Assembly (NCBI GenBank): GCA_000437215.1
Contig: FR898652.1
Span: 8,816 to 72,815, forward strand
DNA length: 64,000 nt
Reading direction: 5' to 3'
DNA from: Clostridium sp. CAG:440
GTDB taxonomy: Bacteria; Bacillota; Clostridia; TANB77; CAG-508
Within the stretch, counting starts at the first letter, position 1, and the number at the start of each line of letters is the position of its first letter. The notes beneath the pieces are model-generated. The model worked only from the letters and a program-made list of their open reading frames with translations. It did not search any database and was not told where the DNA came from. A program made the translations under genes and the position numbers. Shown piece by piece: positions 1 through 9,523 of this stretch.

Positions 1-1
1 C

Positions 2-637
2 CCAAATGTTACAACAAATATGATTGGAAGCGAAGCTTTTCCAGATCAACTATCAAGCTTTTCAACTAATTATTCTGCCCAAAATGTAAATAGAACAACT
101 AATTTAAGACTTGCTGCAAACAAAATTAATGGAACTGTTGTTATGCCTGGTGAAGAATTTTCTTACAATAAAGTAGTTGGAGAAAGAACAATTGCTGCTG
201 GTTACAAAGAGGCTCCAATTTATGTTAGTGGTCGTGTTGAAGATGGTTTGGGTGGAGGAATTTGCCAAATAACAACCACATTATATAATGCTGTAGTTTA
301 TGCAAATCTTGAAATTACAGAAAGAACAAACCATCAATTTGTACCATCTTATGCAGGAGCTAGTAGAGATGCAACTGTAGTATATGGAGCAATAGATTTT
401 AAATTTAAAAACAATAGAAATTACCCTATAAAAATTCTTTGTTCTGTATCTTCTGGTGTTGCAAATTTTCAAATTTTAGGTTTAAAAACTTCAGAAGATT
501 ATGATGTAGAAATTTATTCTAGAATTACAAGTAAAACATCTTATAGTATAAATTCTGAAGCATACAAAATATTAAAAAAAGACGGGAATATTATTAGTCA
601 ATCTTTATTATCAAAAGATACATATAAAAGACATTAA
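2..637 (+). CDS. VanW-family protein, 3' part only
   Basis: The reading frame is open to the left edge of the window, so the start is missing and only about 211 C-terminal residues are present. The sequence carries the VanW-type core: a stretch with PGEEFSYNKVVGERT, followed by YVSGRVEDGLGGGICQITTTLYNAV, split here only for reading, and then a beta-rich C-terminus. VanW proteins are surface or secreted proteins of unknown biochemical role in Gram-positive bacteria; some have a peptidoglycan-binding-like N-terminus, which is not visible here. The gene ends just before a hairpin shared with the convergent ypeB. The domain call is fairly secure; function is not known. Confidence 0.8.
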   Translation, partial: PNVTTNMIGSEAFPDQLSSFSTNYSAQNVNRTTNLRLAANKINGTVVMPGEEFSYNKVVGERTIAAGYKEAPIYVSGRVEDGLGGGICQITTTLYNAVVYANLEITERTNHQFVPSYAGASRDATVVYGAIDFKFKNNRNYPIKILCSVSSGVANFQILGLKTSEDYDVEIYSRITSKTSYSINSEAYKILKKDGNIISQSLLSKDTYKRH

Positions 638-660
638 AAAAAGGAGCATGCTCCTTTTTT
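638..660. terminator. Bidirectional intrinsic terminator between VanW gene and ypeB
   Basis: A perfect palindrome AGGAGCATGCTCCT (643-656) is flanked by an A-run on the left and a T-run on the right. It can end transcription of both convergent genes. Confidence 0.85.
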
Positions 661-2018
661 TACATTGTAAGTGTTCCATTTGGCGTATTTGTAATTATTA
701 AAATGTCTTCCTCTTTTCCATTTTCTGCATTTATATAGACTAAAAATTCTTGATTTTCAATTTTTCCCTTAAATTCATAACATAGTACTTCACTTTCCCA
801 TTCCGTTGGAATTACAGCAAGACCTTCACTCATAATGTTTAATTCTTTATTTAATGTCTTTTTAGCCTCATCTTTACTAATTTTTATTTTACTTATATCT
901 CTTACTGTATGATTATTTAAATATCCCGTTGTTTCAATTCCTAATATTCTTCCATCATCTAATGCAACTTTTACTTTTATTAAGTCTGGATACATTATGA
1001 CTCCATCTTGCTCATACGCATAATTTATCGTAAGCATTCCTTCTTGTTTTAAATAATATGTTTCTTTCATATTTTTAAAACCTTTTTCATCAAGATATTT
1101 ACTTCCATTTTTTACTGCATCCTCATAAGATATAATTTCTGAATTTACCTCTCTATTCCCATTCATATAAATAATATGTCCACCTTTTTTTGAAATAGAA
1201 ACATTTATATTATCACATTCTTCAGTTTTTAATGAGAAATTGTATGATGGAATATTTGCATTTTCTGCAAATCCCAAACTATTAATTTCTTTTATTTTTT
1301 CTTTGCCAATAAATTCTTCTACTTTTAGTTTTGCAGTTTCTTCTGTTATATCATCTCCTGTAAGCCCTTTCTTTTCTTTACTTGTTATATGTTCAGAAAA
1401 TGCACCATCATATATTAAACCAGAATATTCATGAAAATTTTCTTCCATATTTTTAAAACTATCTTTAGATATATTTGAAACTTGTTTTGCAAAATTTACA
1501 TTTTCATCTTTTGTTAAATCCTTCCAATTAACTCTTCCACTATTTATATCTTCTGAAAGTTGTGTTAATGTATTTTCTAGTTCAACACTATATTGGTGTA
1601 ATTGTTTTAAATTTTTCAAATCATCTTGTGTTAAATCCTCATCATATATATTTTTTCTAGATAATGAGTAACTATAATCACTTACTTGATTTAAAAATTT
1701 TTCTGTATTTTCTAATTCTTGACTTTCAACAGGAAGCATAGACAAACAACTTTGTGCAAGATTTGCTTCTCTCCATAAATGTGTTAATGTTTCAGCTCCT
1801 CTTTCAGATGTAGTTGAAACTAATGATTTTGCAAGATATGCTTCAACATTTTGAACATAATCAACTAATTCATAAAAAGCCATATTAAATGAATTTTCTG
1901 ATGTTCTTGTTATTTCTTCTTGTTTTTTATAAAGTGTAATTCCAAGTGTTGCAATCACCAATAATAATATAATTGTAAATGCTTTTAAAAAGCCTTCATT
2001 TATTTTTAATTTTTTCAT
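660..2018 (-). CDS. ypeB: Spore germination protein YpeB
   Basis: The 452-residue protein has an N-terminal membrane anchor (about residues 10-29), a helical region with the YpeB-like run TLTHLWREANLAQSCLS (about residues 78-95), and a C-terminal half with PepSY-like repeats. In Bacillus YpeB is needed for stability and placement of the cortex-lytic enzyme SleB in the spore. The neighbour immediately upstream is sleB, in the same order as the classical sleB-ypeB operon, with a 42-bp gap. Length matches the family (about 450). Start chosen at the ATG with GGAGAATCG-type spacing in the intergenic gap. Confident call from sequence and context. Confidence 0.92.
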   Translation of the reverse strand: MKKLKINEGFLKAFTIILLLVIATLGITLYKKQEEITRTSENSFNMAFYELVDYVQNVEAYLAKSLVSTTSERGAETLTHLWREANLAQSCLSMLPVESQELENTEKFLNQVSDYSYSLSRKNIYDEDLTQDDLKNLKQLHQYSVELENTLTQLSEDINSGRVNWKDLTKDENVNFAKQVSNISKDSFKNMEENFHEYSGLIYDGAFSEHITSKEKKGLTGDDITEETAKLKVEEFIGKEKIKEINSLGFAENANIPSYNFSLKTEECDNINVSISKKGGHIIYMNGNREVNSEIISYEDAVKNGSKYLDEKGFKNMKETYYLKQEGMLTINYAYEQDGVIMYPDLIKVKVALDDGRILGIETTGYLNNHTVRDISKIKISKDEAKKTLNKELNIMSEGLAVIPTEWESEVLCYEFKGKIENQEFLVYINAENGKEEDILIITNTPNGTLTM

Positions 2019-2060
2019 AATTAATATACGTATAAAACTATACGATTCTCCTTTCCTATT

Positions 2061-2549
2061 TTATTTACAAAATCTGTGTTTTCCTATTACCTTTACTAAT
2101 GGCCTTGACCATATCCACTTATTAGTTGCTGTGTCTGGATTAAAATAATATATACACCCTCCAGTTGGATCCCATCCATTAATTGCATCTCTTGCTGCTT
2201 TATAAACTGTCGAATTTTCACTAATTGGTGAATTTATTTGACCATCTGATACAGCTGTAAAAGCTCCAGCTTGATAAATTACTCCAGATATACTATTTGG
2301 AAATTGCGAGCTCTTTACTCTATTTAATATAACTGCTCCAACTGCTACTTGTCCTTCATATGGTTCTCCCCTTGCTTCACCATTTATTGCCCTTGCCATT
2401 AATTGAATATCTGATGAATTTGTTGCTTTTGCATAACTTGTATTTTCTAATTTATTTTGATCTGAAACAATAGTAAATATAGTTCCTATAATTAATAAAA
2501 TACACATGACTAACATTATTTTTCTTAAATTTTTCAAAATATCCCTCAT
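2061..2549 (-). CDS. sleB: Spore cortex-lytic enzyme SleB, short form
   Basis: The protein has an N-terminal membrane/signal segment (VMCILLIIGTIFTIV) followed by a complete Hydrolase_2 (SleB/CwlJ) domain: ARAINGEARGEPYEGQVAV with the catalytic Glu, then AVILNRVKS and GCIYYFNPDTATNKW. SleB is a lytic transglycosylase that degrades spore cortex at germination. Unlike Bacillus SleB, no peptidoglycan-binding domain lies between the signal and the catalytic domain. An upstream ATG at 2591 is also possible; neither start has a clear Shine-Dalgarno, and 2549 places the hydrophobic segment nearer the N-terminus. It is followed by ypeB. Confidence 0.88.
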   Translation of the reverse strand: MRDILKNLRKIMLVMCILLIIGTIFTIVSDQNKLENTSYAKATNSSDIQLMARAINGEARGEPYEGQVAVGAVILNRVKSSQFPNSISGVIYQAGAFTAVSDGQINSPISENSTVYKAARDAINGWDPTGGCIYYFNPDTATNKWIWSRPLVKVIGKHRFCK

Positions 2550-2669
2550 TTCTATATTTAGCTTAATTTTATATTTACATATATTTTGCATTTATTTAAT
2601 AAAAATATTCCAAAATTTATAAAATTTTGATAAAATAAATAAAAAGTTGTTAAATAGATGGAGGTTATA

Positions 2670-3797
2670 ATGAAAAAGATTTTGATTTTTTATGCATCAT
2701 ATGGTGGTGGTCATCTATCTGCTGCAAAATCCATAGAAAATGTAATAAACACAAATTATAAAGATACACAAACAAAATTAATAGATTGTATGAAATATGT
2801 AAATAAAGGTGTAGAAAAGTTAACTACAGCAGCTTATAGGCAAATGGCAAAAAAGGCACCTTGGGCATGGGGGCATATTTATTCAGCATCACAAAAAGGA
2901 ATTCTTGCACATATTTCTACAAGATCAAATAAAATTATGGCAGTTAAGCTTTTAAAACTTTTAAAGGAGGAAAAGCCAGATTTAGTAATTTCTACACATC
3001 CATTTGGAAGCCAAATGTGTAGTTATTTAAAAAGAAAGCAAAAAGTAGATTTTGAGCTTGCAACTATAATGACAGATTTTGCACCACATGATCAATGGCT
3101 TGTTGGTCATGATTTTACAAATTATTATTTTGTAGCACACGAAAAAATGAAAGATTACCTAGTTTCTAAAGGTATTGATAAAAATAAGGTATTTGCAACA
3201 GGAATTCCTTTATCTGATAGATTTTTACAAAAATACGATAAAAAAGAAATTTTAAAGCAATTGGAATTTGAAGACAATAAAAAAATAGTTTTATTCTTTG
3301 GTGGTGGAGAATTTGGATTAGGTAAAACCAAAACAGTTCAAATTTTTAAATCATTTATAGAAGACTTCAATGATTTACAAATAATTGCAATTGCAGGAAA
3401 AAATCTAAAAATGAAAGAAAACTTTGAAAAAATAGTAGACGAATTTAATAAACAATCACAAGTTAGAGTTTTGGAATACACAAATAAAGTTCCAGAATTT
3501 ATGAGTATTTCTGATATAGTTGTAACAAAACCTGGCGGGCTTACCACAACAGAAAGTTTAGCTTCTAATTTACCTATGATTATAATTAATCCAATCCCTG
3601 GTCAAGAAGAAGAAAATGCAGAATTTTTAGAAAGTAAAGGAATTGCAAAATGGATTAAAAAAGATGATAATCCAAAAGAAATTTTAGAAAATATAATTAA
3701 TAACCAAGAAAAATTGGATTCTATGAAAAAAAATACTAGTTTATTAGCAAATAAATATTCTACACATGATATTTGCTCTATATTATTAAAAAAGTAA
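2670..3797 (+). CDS. MurG/UgtP-like glycolipid glycosyltransferase
   Basis: The N-terminus KILIFYASYGGGHLSAAKS is the glycine-rich acceptor-side motif of the monogalactosyl/diglucosyl-diacylglycerol synthase and MurG superfamily (GT28). The C-terminal domain has FFGGGEFGLGKT and KPGGLTTTESLA, the nucleotide-sugar-binding signature. It probably transfers a hexose from a UDP-sugar to diacylglycerol at the inner membrane face, giving glycolipids or lipoteichoic acid anchors. The start at 2670 follows GGAGG (2660-2664) with a 5-base gap; the ATG at 2658 overlaps that site. Substrate cannot be decided from sequence. It stands alone, divergent from sleB-ypeB. Confidence 0.85.
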   Translation: MKKILIFYASYGGGHLSAAKSIENVINTNYKDTQTKLIDCMKYVNKGVEKLTTAAYRQMAKKAPWAWGHIYSASQKGILAHISTRSNKIMAVKLLKLLKEEKPDLVISTHPFGSQMCSYLKRKQKVDFELATIMTDFAPHDQWLVGHDFTNYYFVAHEKMKDYLVSKGIDKNKVFATGIPLSDRFLQKYDKKEILKQLEFEDNKKIVLFFGGGEFGLGKTKTVQIFKSFIEDFNDLQIIAIAGKNLKMKENFEKIVDEFNKQSQVRVLEYTNKVPEFMSISDIVVTKPGGLTTTESLASNLPMIIINPIPGQEEENAEFLESKGIAKWIKKDDNPKEILENIINNQEKLDSMKKNTSLLANKYSTHDICSILLKK

Positions 3798-3804
3798 CAA
3801 TTGT

Positions 3805-3838
3805 AAAAACACCTCATAATATATATTGAGGTGTTTTT
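3805..3838 (+). terminator. Intrinsic terminator of the glycosyltransferase gene
   Basis: A 12-bp stem (AAAAACACCTCA pairing with TGAGGTGTTTTT) with a 10-base loop, followed by TATTG. The right arm also supplies the apparent ribosome binding site of the next small gene. Confidence 0.8.
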
Positions 3839-3839
3839 A

Positions 3840-4025
3840 TTGTATTTTGAAAATTTATCAGCTAATAATTTAGTTGGACTTGCAAGCTCTCTTGCTATTG
3901 CAATTTCAAATGATTTAGATAGTGAGCAATCTGGCCTTTTAGCTGCATTTTTAACTGCTGTTGCAGATAATTTAGCTATAATTGCAATTCAAAAAGCAAA
4001 AGAAGAGTCAAATAACTCCTCTTAA
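3840..4025 (+). CDS. Small hydrophobic conserved protein (DUF6774-like)
   Basis: A 61-residue protein with an alternating small/hydrophobic helix pattern (NLVGLASSLAIAISNDL, then LLAAFLTAVADNLAII). It resembles the short clostridial proteins of the DUF6774 type, which have no known function. The chosen start is TTG at 3840, preceded at 6 bases by GAGGTG (3828-3833); a GTG at 3831 would sit inside that site. The Shine-Dalgarno is embedded in the terminator stem of the preceding gene. The family assignment is from memory and moderately uncertain; that it is a real gene is supported by the acidic/hydrophobic pattern and the absence of alternatives. Confidence 0.6.
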   Translation: MYFENLSANNLVGLASSLAIAISNDLDSEQSGLLAAFLTAVADNLAIIAIQKAKEESNNSS

Positions 4026-4033
4026 TTTAAATA

Positions 4034-4633
4034 TTATAATTCTCTTCTTCCTTCTAAAGCCTTTGTTAAGGTAACCTCATCTGTATATTCCAAATCACCG
4101 CCAACAGGAATTCCGTGCGCTATTCTTGTTGCCTTTATTCCTAATGGTTTTATAAGTTTTGACAAATACATAGCAGTTGCCTCTCCTTCTACTCTTGGAT
4201 TTGTTGCAAGTATAACTTCTTTAACATGCCCATCCATAAGCCTTGCAAGTAATTCTTTTATTTTTATATCATCTGGTCCAACACCATTCATTGGAGATAT
4301 TGAACCATGCAAAACATGGTAAACACCTTTAAATTCATGTGTCTTTTCCATTGCAACAATATCCCTTACATCCTCTACAACACATATTACAGATTCATCT
4401 CTTTTGGGATTTGAACATATTGAACATGGATCTGTATCAGATATATTAAAACATTTACTGCAATATTTTAAATTCTTTTTTGCATTTACTATTGAAGAAA
4501 TAAACTCATTTGTTTCCTCTTCTGAACAATTTAACATATAAAAAGCAAGCCTAGCAGCTGTTTTATGTCCAATGCTAGGTAGCCTTTCAAAACTTTCTAT
4601 TAATTTTTCTATAGATGGTGAATATAGTGACAT
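4034..4633 (-). CDS. recR: Recombination protein RecR
   Basis: 199 residues, the usual RecR length. Order: helix-hairpin-helix ([18 protein letters not shown]), a four-cysteine zinc finger ([16 protein letters not shown]), then a Toprim domain with [14 protein letters not shown] and a C-terminal [16 protein letters not shown]. RecR acts with RecO/RecF in loading RecA at gaps. It is the last gene of the dnaX-ebfC-recR operon and starts 17 bases after ebfC. Confidence 0.97.
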   Translation of the reverse strand: MSLYSPSIEKLIESFERLPSIGHKTAARLAFYMLNCSEEETNEFISSIVNAKKNLKYCSKCFNISDTDPCSICSNPKRDESVICVVEDVRDIVAMEKTHEFKGVYHVLHGSISPMNGVGPDDIKIKELLARLMDGHVKEVILATNPRVEGEATAMYLSKLIKPLGIKATRIAHGIPVGGDLEYTDEVTLTKALEGRREL

Positions 4634-4650
4634 TTTTTATACATCCTTTT

Positions 4651-4995
4651 TTACATTAATCCTGGAATATTAAATTTACCCATTTGTTCAGATTGTTTAT
4701 TATCAACTTGATTAAATGCATCATTTAAACATGTTAAAACTAAATCTTCTAACATTTCAACATCATCTGGATCAACAACTTCTGGTTTAATTTTTAAAGA
4801 TTTTATAACCTTAGCTCCTGTTACAACTGCTGTTACAGCACCACCACCTGCTGTTGCTGTAAACTCCATTTGTGTTAACTGGGTTTGTGTTTTTTCCATG
4901 TCTGCTTGCATTTTTTTGGCTTCCTTCATTAAATTTCCTATATTCATTCCGCCAAATCCTCCCATTCCACCTGGGAATCCTCCTCTTTTTGCCAT
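4651..4995 (-). CDS. ebfC: YbaB/EbfC nucleoid-associated protein
   Basis: 114 residues with a Gly/Met-rich N-terminus (GGFPGGMGGFGGMNIG), a long helix, and the core AGGGAVTAVVTGAKVIKSL typical of YbaB/EbfC proteins. These form DNA-binding dimers. It sits between dnaX and recR, the canonical position. The ATG at 4995 is preceded by AAGGAGGATA. Confidence 0.95.
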   Translation of the reverse strand: MAKRGGFPGGMGGFGGMNIGNLMKEAKKMQADMEKTQTQLTQMEFTATAGGGAVTAVVTGAKVIKSLKIKPEVVDPDDVEMLEDLVLTCLNDAFNQVDNKQSEQMGKFNIPGLM

Positions 4996-5021
4996 TTTTA
5001 TATCCTCCTTATATATTTATT

Positions 5022-6632
5022 TTATTCTATTATATTAAATGGTATATCTGAATCATTTGCTAAATTTTGTAAAGCATCTTCATTTGTTATTTGTCTTGCA
5101 GTATTTCCATTTGGAATATACTTTATATTCATTGGCTTTCCACAAGCCATAGAAACTAAATTTGATATTTCACGAACATTTTCTGGTTTTTCTAGCACGG
5201 TTTTTCCAAATGATGTAATTCCATTTGGAAATTCAATACCAACAGTCATATCATTTAATTCTACCGCTTTTGTGTTCATTAAATTTGTATATAGCACAAT
5301 TTTCCCATTTGCTTTTAGGTCATTTACAATTTCAGGCCAATATTTACTTGATTCAGTTGAAAATTGTTTTGTAACTTTATTTGCTACAGGTTTTGTACTA
5401 GTTTTTGTATTTGTTTCATTTTTTTCCCTATTTACAACTGTTCTTACTGGTACAGAATTTTGAATTTGATTATTATTTGCAATTTTTATATTTCCAGATT
5501 TTAAATATTTTTCTATGTTAGAAATTCTATTTTCTAGACTTGTATTATCTACATTTTCTTTATTACATAATTTTATTATTCCTGCCTGAAACATAATTGT
5601 TTTTTGAGTAGATTTTTTCATTTCCCCGTCTAAATTTGAAAATTCATATATTAATTTTATTAATCTTTCTTTTTCTATTTTTTTAGAAATATCATCAATT
5701 TTATTTAAATCTTCTTCACTATATAAATCTAATTTTCCAGATGTTTTATATATTAAAATATCTTTTACATATTTTATAATTTCCCATAAAAAATTATTTA
5801 ACTCTTTTCCCTCTTCTAGTACTTTATTTATATAGTTTAAAGCGTCCTCTACATTATATTCTGCAATTGCTCTTACAATACCATGTACAAATTCTATTTT
5901 AGGAATTCCAACTAAATTTTTTATTTTTTCTTCATCTATTTTGTTATCTCCATCTTGTATACATCTTTCAAGTATTGAAAGTGCATCTCTTAAAGCTCCT
6001 TCTGATAATGTTGCAATTATATTTAATGCTCCTTGAGTAATTTCAATATTGCTTTGCTCACATACAATTTTTAATCTTTTTATTATATTTTCATTTGATA
6101 TTTTTTTAAAGTCAAATCTTTGGCATCTTGAAAGTATAGTAGCTGGCAACTTTTGAGGCTCAGTTGTTGCCAAAATAAATTTAACATGTTCTGGTGGTTC
6201 TTCTAAAGTTTTTAATAATGCATTAAATGCACCTTGTGATAACATATGAACCTCATCTATTATATAAACTCTATATTTAGCTTTAGTTGGTAAAAAATTA
6301 ACTTCTTCACGTATAGCTCTTATATCTTCTACACTATTATTTGATGCAGCATCCATTTCAACAATGTCTGTTAATGAACCAGATATTGCACCTTTGCATA
6401 TTTCGCATTCATTGCATGGTTCTCCATCTTTTGGATTTAAACAGTTTATTGCTCTTGCTAAAATTTTAGCAGCAGAAGTCTTACCAGTACCTCTTCCTCC
6501 ATTAAATAAATATGCATGTCCTACTCTACCTGCTATTATTTGATTTTTTAATGTTCTTGTTATATGTTCTTGTCCAACTATTTCCGAAAATAAAATAGGT
6601 CTGAATTTCCTATAAAGTGCTGTGTACCCCAT
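5022..6632 (-). CDS. dnaX: DNA polymerase III subunit gamma/tau
   Basis: 536 residues. The N-terminal AAA+ domain has Walker A GGRGTGKTSAAK, a four-cysteine zinc module (CLNPKDGEPCNECEIC), Walker B VYIIDEVHML and the arginine-finger region LSRCQRFDF. Domain III and a tau-like C-terminal region (about residues 375-536) follow. It is the clamp-loader motor of replication. The gene opens the dnaX-ebfC-recR operon, directly downstream of the SRP RNA gene. No slippery A-run suggesting programmed gamma synthesis was noticed. Confidence 0.96.
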   Translation of the reverse strand: MGYTALYRKFRPILFSEIVGQEHITRTLKNQIIAGRVGHAYLFNGGRGTGKTSAAKILARAINCLNPKDGEPCNECEICKGAISGSLTDIVEMDAASNNSVEDIRAIREEVNFLPTKAKYRVYIIDEVHMLSQGAFNALLKTLEEPPEHVKFILATTEPQKLPATILSRCQRFDFKKISNENIIKRLKIVCEQSNIEITQGALNIIATLSEGALRDALSILERCIQDGDNKIDEEKIKNLVGIPKIEFVHGIVRAIAEYNVEDALNYINKVLEEGKELNNFLWEIIKYVKDILIYKTSGKLDLYSEEDLNKIDDISKKIEKERLIKLIYEFSNLDGEMKKSTQKTIMFQAGIIKLCNKENVDNTSLENRISNIEKYLKSGNIKIANNNQIQNSVPVRTVVNREKNETNTKTSTKPVANKVTKQFSTESSKYWPEIVNDLKANGKIVLYTNLMNTKAVELNDMTVGIEFPNGITSFGKTVLEKPENVREISNLVSMACGKPMNIKYIPNGNTARQITNEDALQNLANDSDIPFNIIE

Positions 6633-6660
6633 ATTTATTCACATCCTTTATACTTAAAAA

Positions 6661-6800
6661 ATGGTGTGAACCTCAATCTCTCTATGGAAAGCATTTCCAC
6701 ATAAAGATTTACTACTTATTGCTGCTTCCTTCCGGACCTGACAAGATTCATAGGTCTTTATTGGACTTACTTTCCATACAAAGATTAAGTTTCATACCAT
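6661..6800 (-). ncRNA. ffs: Signal recognition particle RNA
   Basis: The minus strand contains the invariant SRP domain IV segment GGTCCGGAAGGAAGCAGC (around 6720-6737). About 30 bases at each end (starting ATGGTATGAAAC and ending GTTCACACCAT) pair almost perfectly, forming the long SRP hairpin, and a U-run follows at 6655-6660. The roughly 140-base length suggests a form longer than E. coli 4.5S RNA but without a clearly visible Alu domain. Located just upstream of dnaX as in many Firmicutes. Confidence 0.93.
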
Positions 6801-6850
6801 CTGTATTATATAATGTATTTTTTCTTTTTTCAAGTAAATATTAAAATTTT

Positions 6851-7609
6851 CTAATTTTTAATTCTTTTAAATATCACATTACTAAAATCTGTTATTTCTA
6901 ATTTTCCTGTTCCTTCATCAATAATATTACCAACTGGCAATTCTAAAGTTACTGTTCCTTTATATTGTTTGCCATTTTCTAAACTTATTGTAATATCAAA
7001 ACTTAAATTTAAACTAATATCTTCTTTTGTTAAATTAGCTTTTTTTAGCAACTCATTATGATTTATTGTTTCTTCATCATTTGATTCATAACTACAAACA
7101 TCTTTATTGGCAACTCTAAATGCTAATTTATCACCTTGGTTTAAGATTTTCAATTCTCTAAAATTTGATTTTGTATCTCCAACATATTCTATAGTATTTA
7201 CTATATTTTCATCTTTTGTAGTAAATATTTGATTTTCAGATGTTGCATCTGGTTTATATATTATTGTTTGCCCTATTTGTTTTTGTTTATTTACATTAAT
7301 ATTATCTATTAAAACACTTTTTAGTGCTTCTGTTTTTTTATAATTTTCATTTTTTTCTATGTATAAAAATATGTCATTATTTTGGCTTATATCAAATGCC
7401 CATTTGTTTGTATCTGAATGTTTGTCAGTTCCTTCTGCTGTACTTATTATAGAAATTTTTGTTAAATTAAATGGCATATTTGTTTCGCCTTCTACATTAT
7501 ATTTTAAAATAGTTATTCCTAAAATAAACATTAATACCGCTAAAATAATAACCATTATAACAATATGAAACCATTTTTTATTTACTAAATCATTTAGTTT
7601 TTCTTTCAT
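6851..7609 (-). CDS. Membrane-anchored protein of unknown function
   Basis: 252 residues. A single N-terminal membrane helix (about residues 15-36, IVIMVIILAVLMFILGITIL) is followed by an extracytoplasmic, beta-rich region with no motif I recognise; the C-terminus (TVTLELPVGNIIDEG) looks like an immunoglobulin-like sandwich. It lies between tadA and the SRP RNA on the same strand, 11 bases after tadA, so it may be cotranscribed. Function unknown. Confidence 0.7.
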   Translation of the reverse strand: MKEKLNDLVNKKWFHIVIMVIILAVLMFILGITILKYNVEGETNMPFNLTKISIISTAEGTDKHSDTNKWAFDISQNNDIFLYIEKNENYKKTEALKSVLIDNINVNKQKQIGQTIIYKPDATSENQIFTTKDENIVNTIEYVGDTKSNFRELKILNQGDKLAFRVANKDVCSYESNDEETINHNELLKKANLTKEDISLNLSFDITISLENGKQYKGTVTLELPVGNIIDEGTGKLEITDFSNVIFKRIKN

Positions 7610-7620
7610 ATTTCCCCCAT

Positions 7621-8082
7621 TTATTTTTTACTTTTTATTTTTCTTAAATTTTTAAAAAAATCTTTTAAAATATTCTCACATTCTTGTTTCATAACATTTT
7701 TTTCAACTTCTACTTTATGATTAAATTTATAATCTTCTAATAAATTTAAAACAGAGCCACATGCCCCTGTTTTACTATCTAATGCACCTATATATAATTT
7801 TTTTATTCTTGAGTTAATTATTGCTCCTGCGCACATTGAACATGGTTCTAAAGTTACATACATTTGACAATTTATTAATCTCCAAGATTTTAATTTTTTA
7901 CTTGCTTTTTGTATTGCAAGTATTTCTGCATGTTTTGTTGTGTCAAACTTTGTTTCTTTTAAGTTATGCGCCCTTGAGATTATTTTTCCATCTTTTACTA
8001 TTACACAACCTACTGGCACTTCTAATTTATCATATGCTTTTTTTGCTTCTTTTAAAGCCTCTTTCATAAATTTTTCTTCCAT
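7621..8082 (-). CDS. tadA: tRNA-specific adenosine deaminase
   Basis: 153 residues with the cytidine/adenosine deaminase zinc motifs: KHAEILAIQKA (catalytic HAE) and EPCSMCAGAI (PCxxC). TadA converts A34 to inosine in tRNA-Arg(ACG), which lets it read CGU, CGC and CGA but not CGG; this is relevant to the CGG anomaly in this window. The start at 8082 is preceded by TGGAGAT at 7 bases; a GTG at 8094 would overlap that site. Confidence 0.95.
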   Translation of the reverse strand: MEEKFMKEALKEAKKAYDKLEVPVGCVIVKDGKIISRAHNLKETKFDTTKHAEILAIQKASKKLKSWRLINCQMYVTLEPCSMCAGAIINSRIKKLYIGALDSKTGACGSVLNLLEDYKFNHKVEVEKNVMKQECENILKDFFKNLRKIKSKK

Positions 8083-8131
8083 TTTAATCTCCACTGATTT
8101 TTATTACGCATAAATTACGTTTATTTTTATT

Positions 8132-8208
<77 letters not shown>

Positions 8209-8236
8209 TATATTTGCAGGAATTAAAATCCTGCCT

Positions 8237-9169
8237 TTATTTTTCAGTATTAATTAATATTTCGTTTCCATTTGAAGTAACCTCTATTGTTCCACTTCTA
8301 TCTGTTCTATATATTTGACATCCAGCATTTTCTAATCTTTTTACAATTTCATCTTTTGGAAGTCCATATGAATTGTCTTTTCCAACCATAATTATAGCAT
8401 ATTTAGGAGATAAACTTTTTATAAAATTACTTGAAGAACTTGTTTTAGAACCATGATGCCCAACTTTTAATAAATCAACATGCCCCCAATTTCCTGTTTG
8501 TTCATTTTTCGTTTCTGCATCTCCTGTAAATAGAAAACTATTATTTCCATATGTTAATTTTAATATATTTGAAGATAAATTTAAATTACTATCATCTAAA
8601 ATACTATCTGTCATAGTTTCAACTGTTGCATCTCCAAGTTTAAATATATCTCCTTTTTTTAGAGAAGATATATTTAAACCTTTATTTTCTACTGCATCTA
8701 ATACGTCTTCAAAAGTTTTTGTATTTGTTTTTTGTTTTGGTAAATATAACTTTTCTATTTCTATATTGTTTATTACATCATCTAAACCGCCTATATGATC
8801 TTCGTGTGGATGTGTGCCAATTACATAATTTAATTTAGTAATTTGCTTTTCTTTTATAAAATTCACAACTAAATCTCCGTCATCATTGTTTCCTGCATCT
8901 ATTAGCATTGACTGATCCTTATTTATAACTAATATACTATCTGCCTGACCTACATCTATAAAATATATTTTTAAATCCTGATTAAAATTTTGAATATTTT
9001 TTTGTGTATTTACTGTTTCTTGTGTTTTCGCAATTTTTTCAATTCCAATTGTTTCACATATTTTATTTATAAAATCCGGATTTGCTCCAAGTAATGTCAT
9101 TAAAAATAAAATTATTACAACAATTACACTAATTATTAGTTTATTTTTCTTCTTTTGTCTTTTTGCCAT
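8237..9169 (-). CDS. ComEC/Rec2-like metallo-beta-lactamase-fold hydrolase
   Basis: 310 residues: a lysine-rich N-terminus and a membrane anchor (about residues 11-28), then a beta-lactamase-fold domain with the metal-binding motif THPHEDHIGG and later LFTGDAE and LKVGHHGS. It resembles the C-terminal domain of ComEC but lacks the channel part, so it is probably a secreted or surface nuclease/phosphodiesterase. The DUF3006 gene just upstream (16 bases) is a common partner of such hydrolases. Confidence 0.87.
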   Translation of the reverse strand: MAKRQKKKNKLIISVIVVIILFLMTLLGANPDFINKICETIGIEKIAKTQETVNTQKNIQNFNQDLKIYFIDVGQADSILVINKDQSMLIDAGNNDDGDLVVNFIKEKQITKLNYVIGTHPHEDHIGGLDDVINNIEIEKLYLPKQKTNTKTFEDVLDAVENKGLNISSLKKGDIFKLGDATVETMTDSILDDSNLNLSSNILKLTYGNNSFLFTGDAETKNEQTGNWGHVDLLKVGHHGSKTSSSSNFIKSLSPKYAIIMVGKDNSYGLPKDEIVKRLENAGCQIYRTDRSGTIEVTSNGNEILINTEK

Positions 9170-9184
9170 CTTTTGTCCCTTCCA

Positions 9185-9523
9185 TTAATTCCATAATCGG
9201 TTCATTTTTTCTTCTATTCGTTTTGAAATTTCTTCTTCTGTTTCTTTATCTAAAAAAAATTTTCCATTTATGCATTTTAATACTGTCCCATCTTTTATTT
9301 CTTCTGGTAATTCTTCTATATTTATATTTTTTATTTGTTTTGTTTCATTGTTTTGCAAAACTGCCACATTTTCTTCTATTCTATCTACTGTATATATTTC
9401 TATTGCTCCTAATTTGTAAGCTAGTTTAACTTCTTCTTCATTTATTTTTTCGTTATTTATTATTTCTTTGTTTTTCTTATGTTCATTATGATTAATTAAA
9501 TTTTCAAAAAAATCTAAATTCAT
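9185..9523 (-). CDS. DUF3006-domain protein
   Basis: 112 residues. The C-terminal part (from about residue 40, EIYTVDRIEENVAVLQ, through ELPEEIKDGTVLKC) is a DUF3006 module; the N-terminal 35 residues are charged and low complexity. DUF3006 proteins are often encoded beside ComEC-like hydrolases, as here, with 15 bases between the genes. Function unknown. Confidence 0.8.
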   Translation of the reverse strand: MNLDFFENLINHNEHKKNKEIINNEKINEEEVKLAYKLGAIEIYTVDRIEENVAVLQNNETKQIKNINIEELPEEIKDGTVLKCINGKFFLDKETEEEISKRIEEKMNRLWN

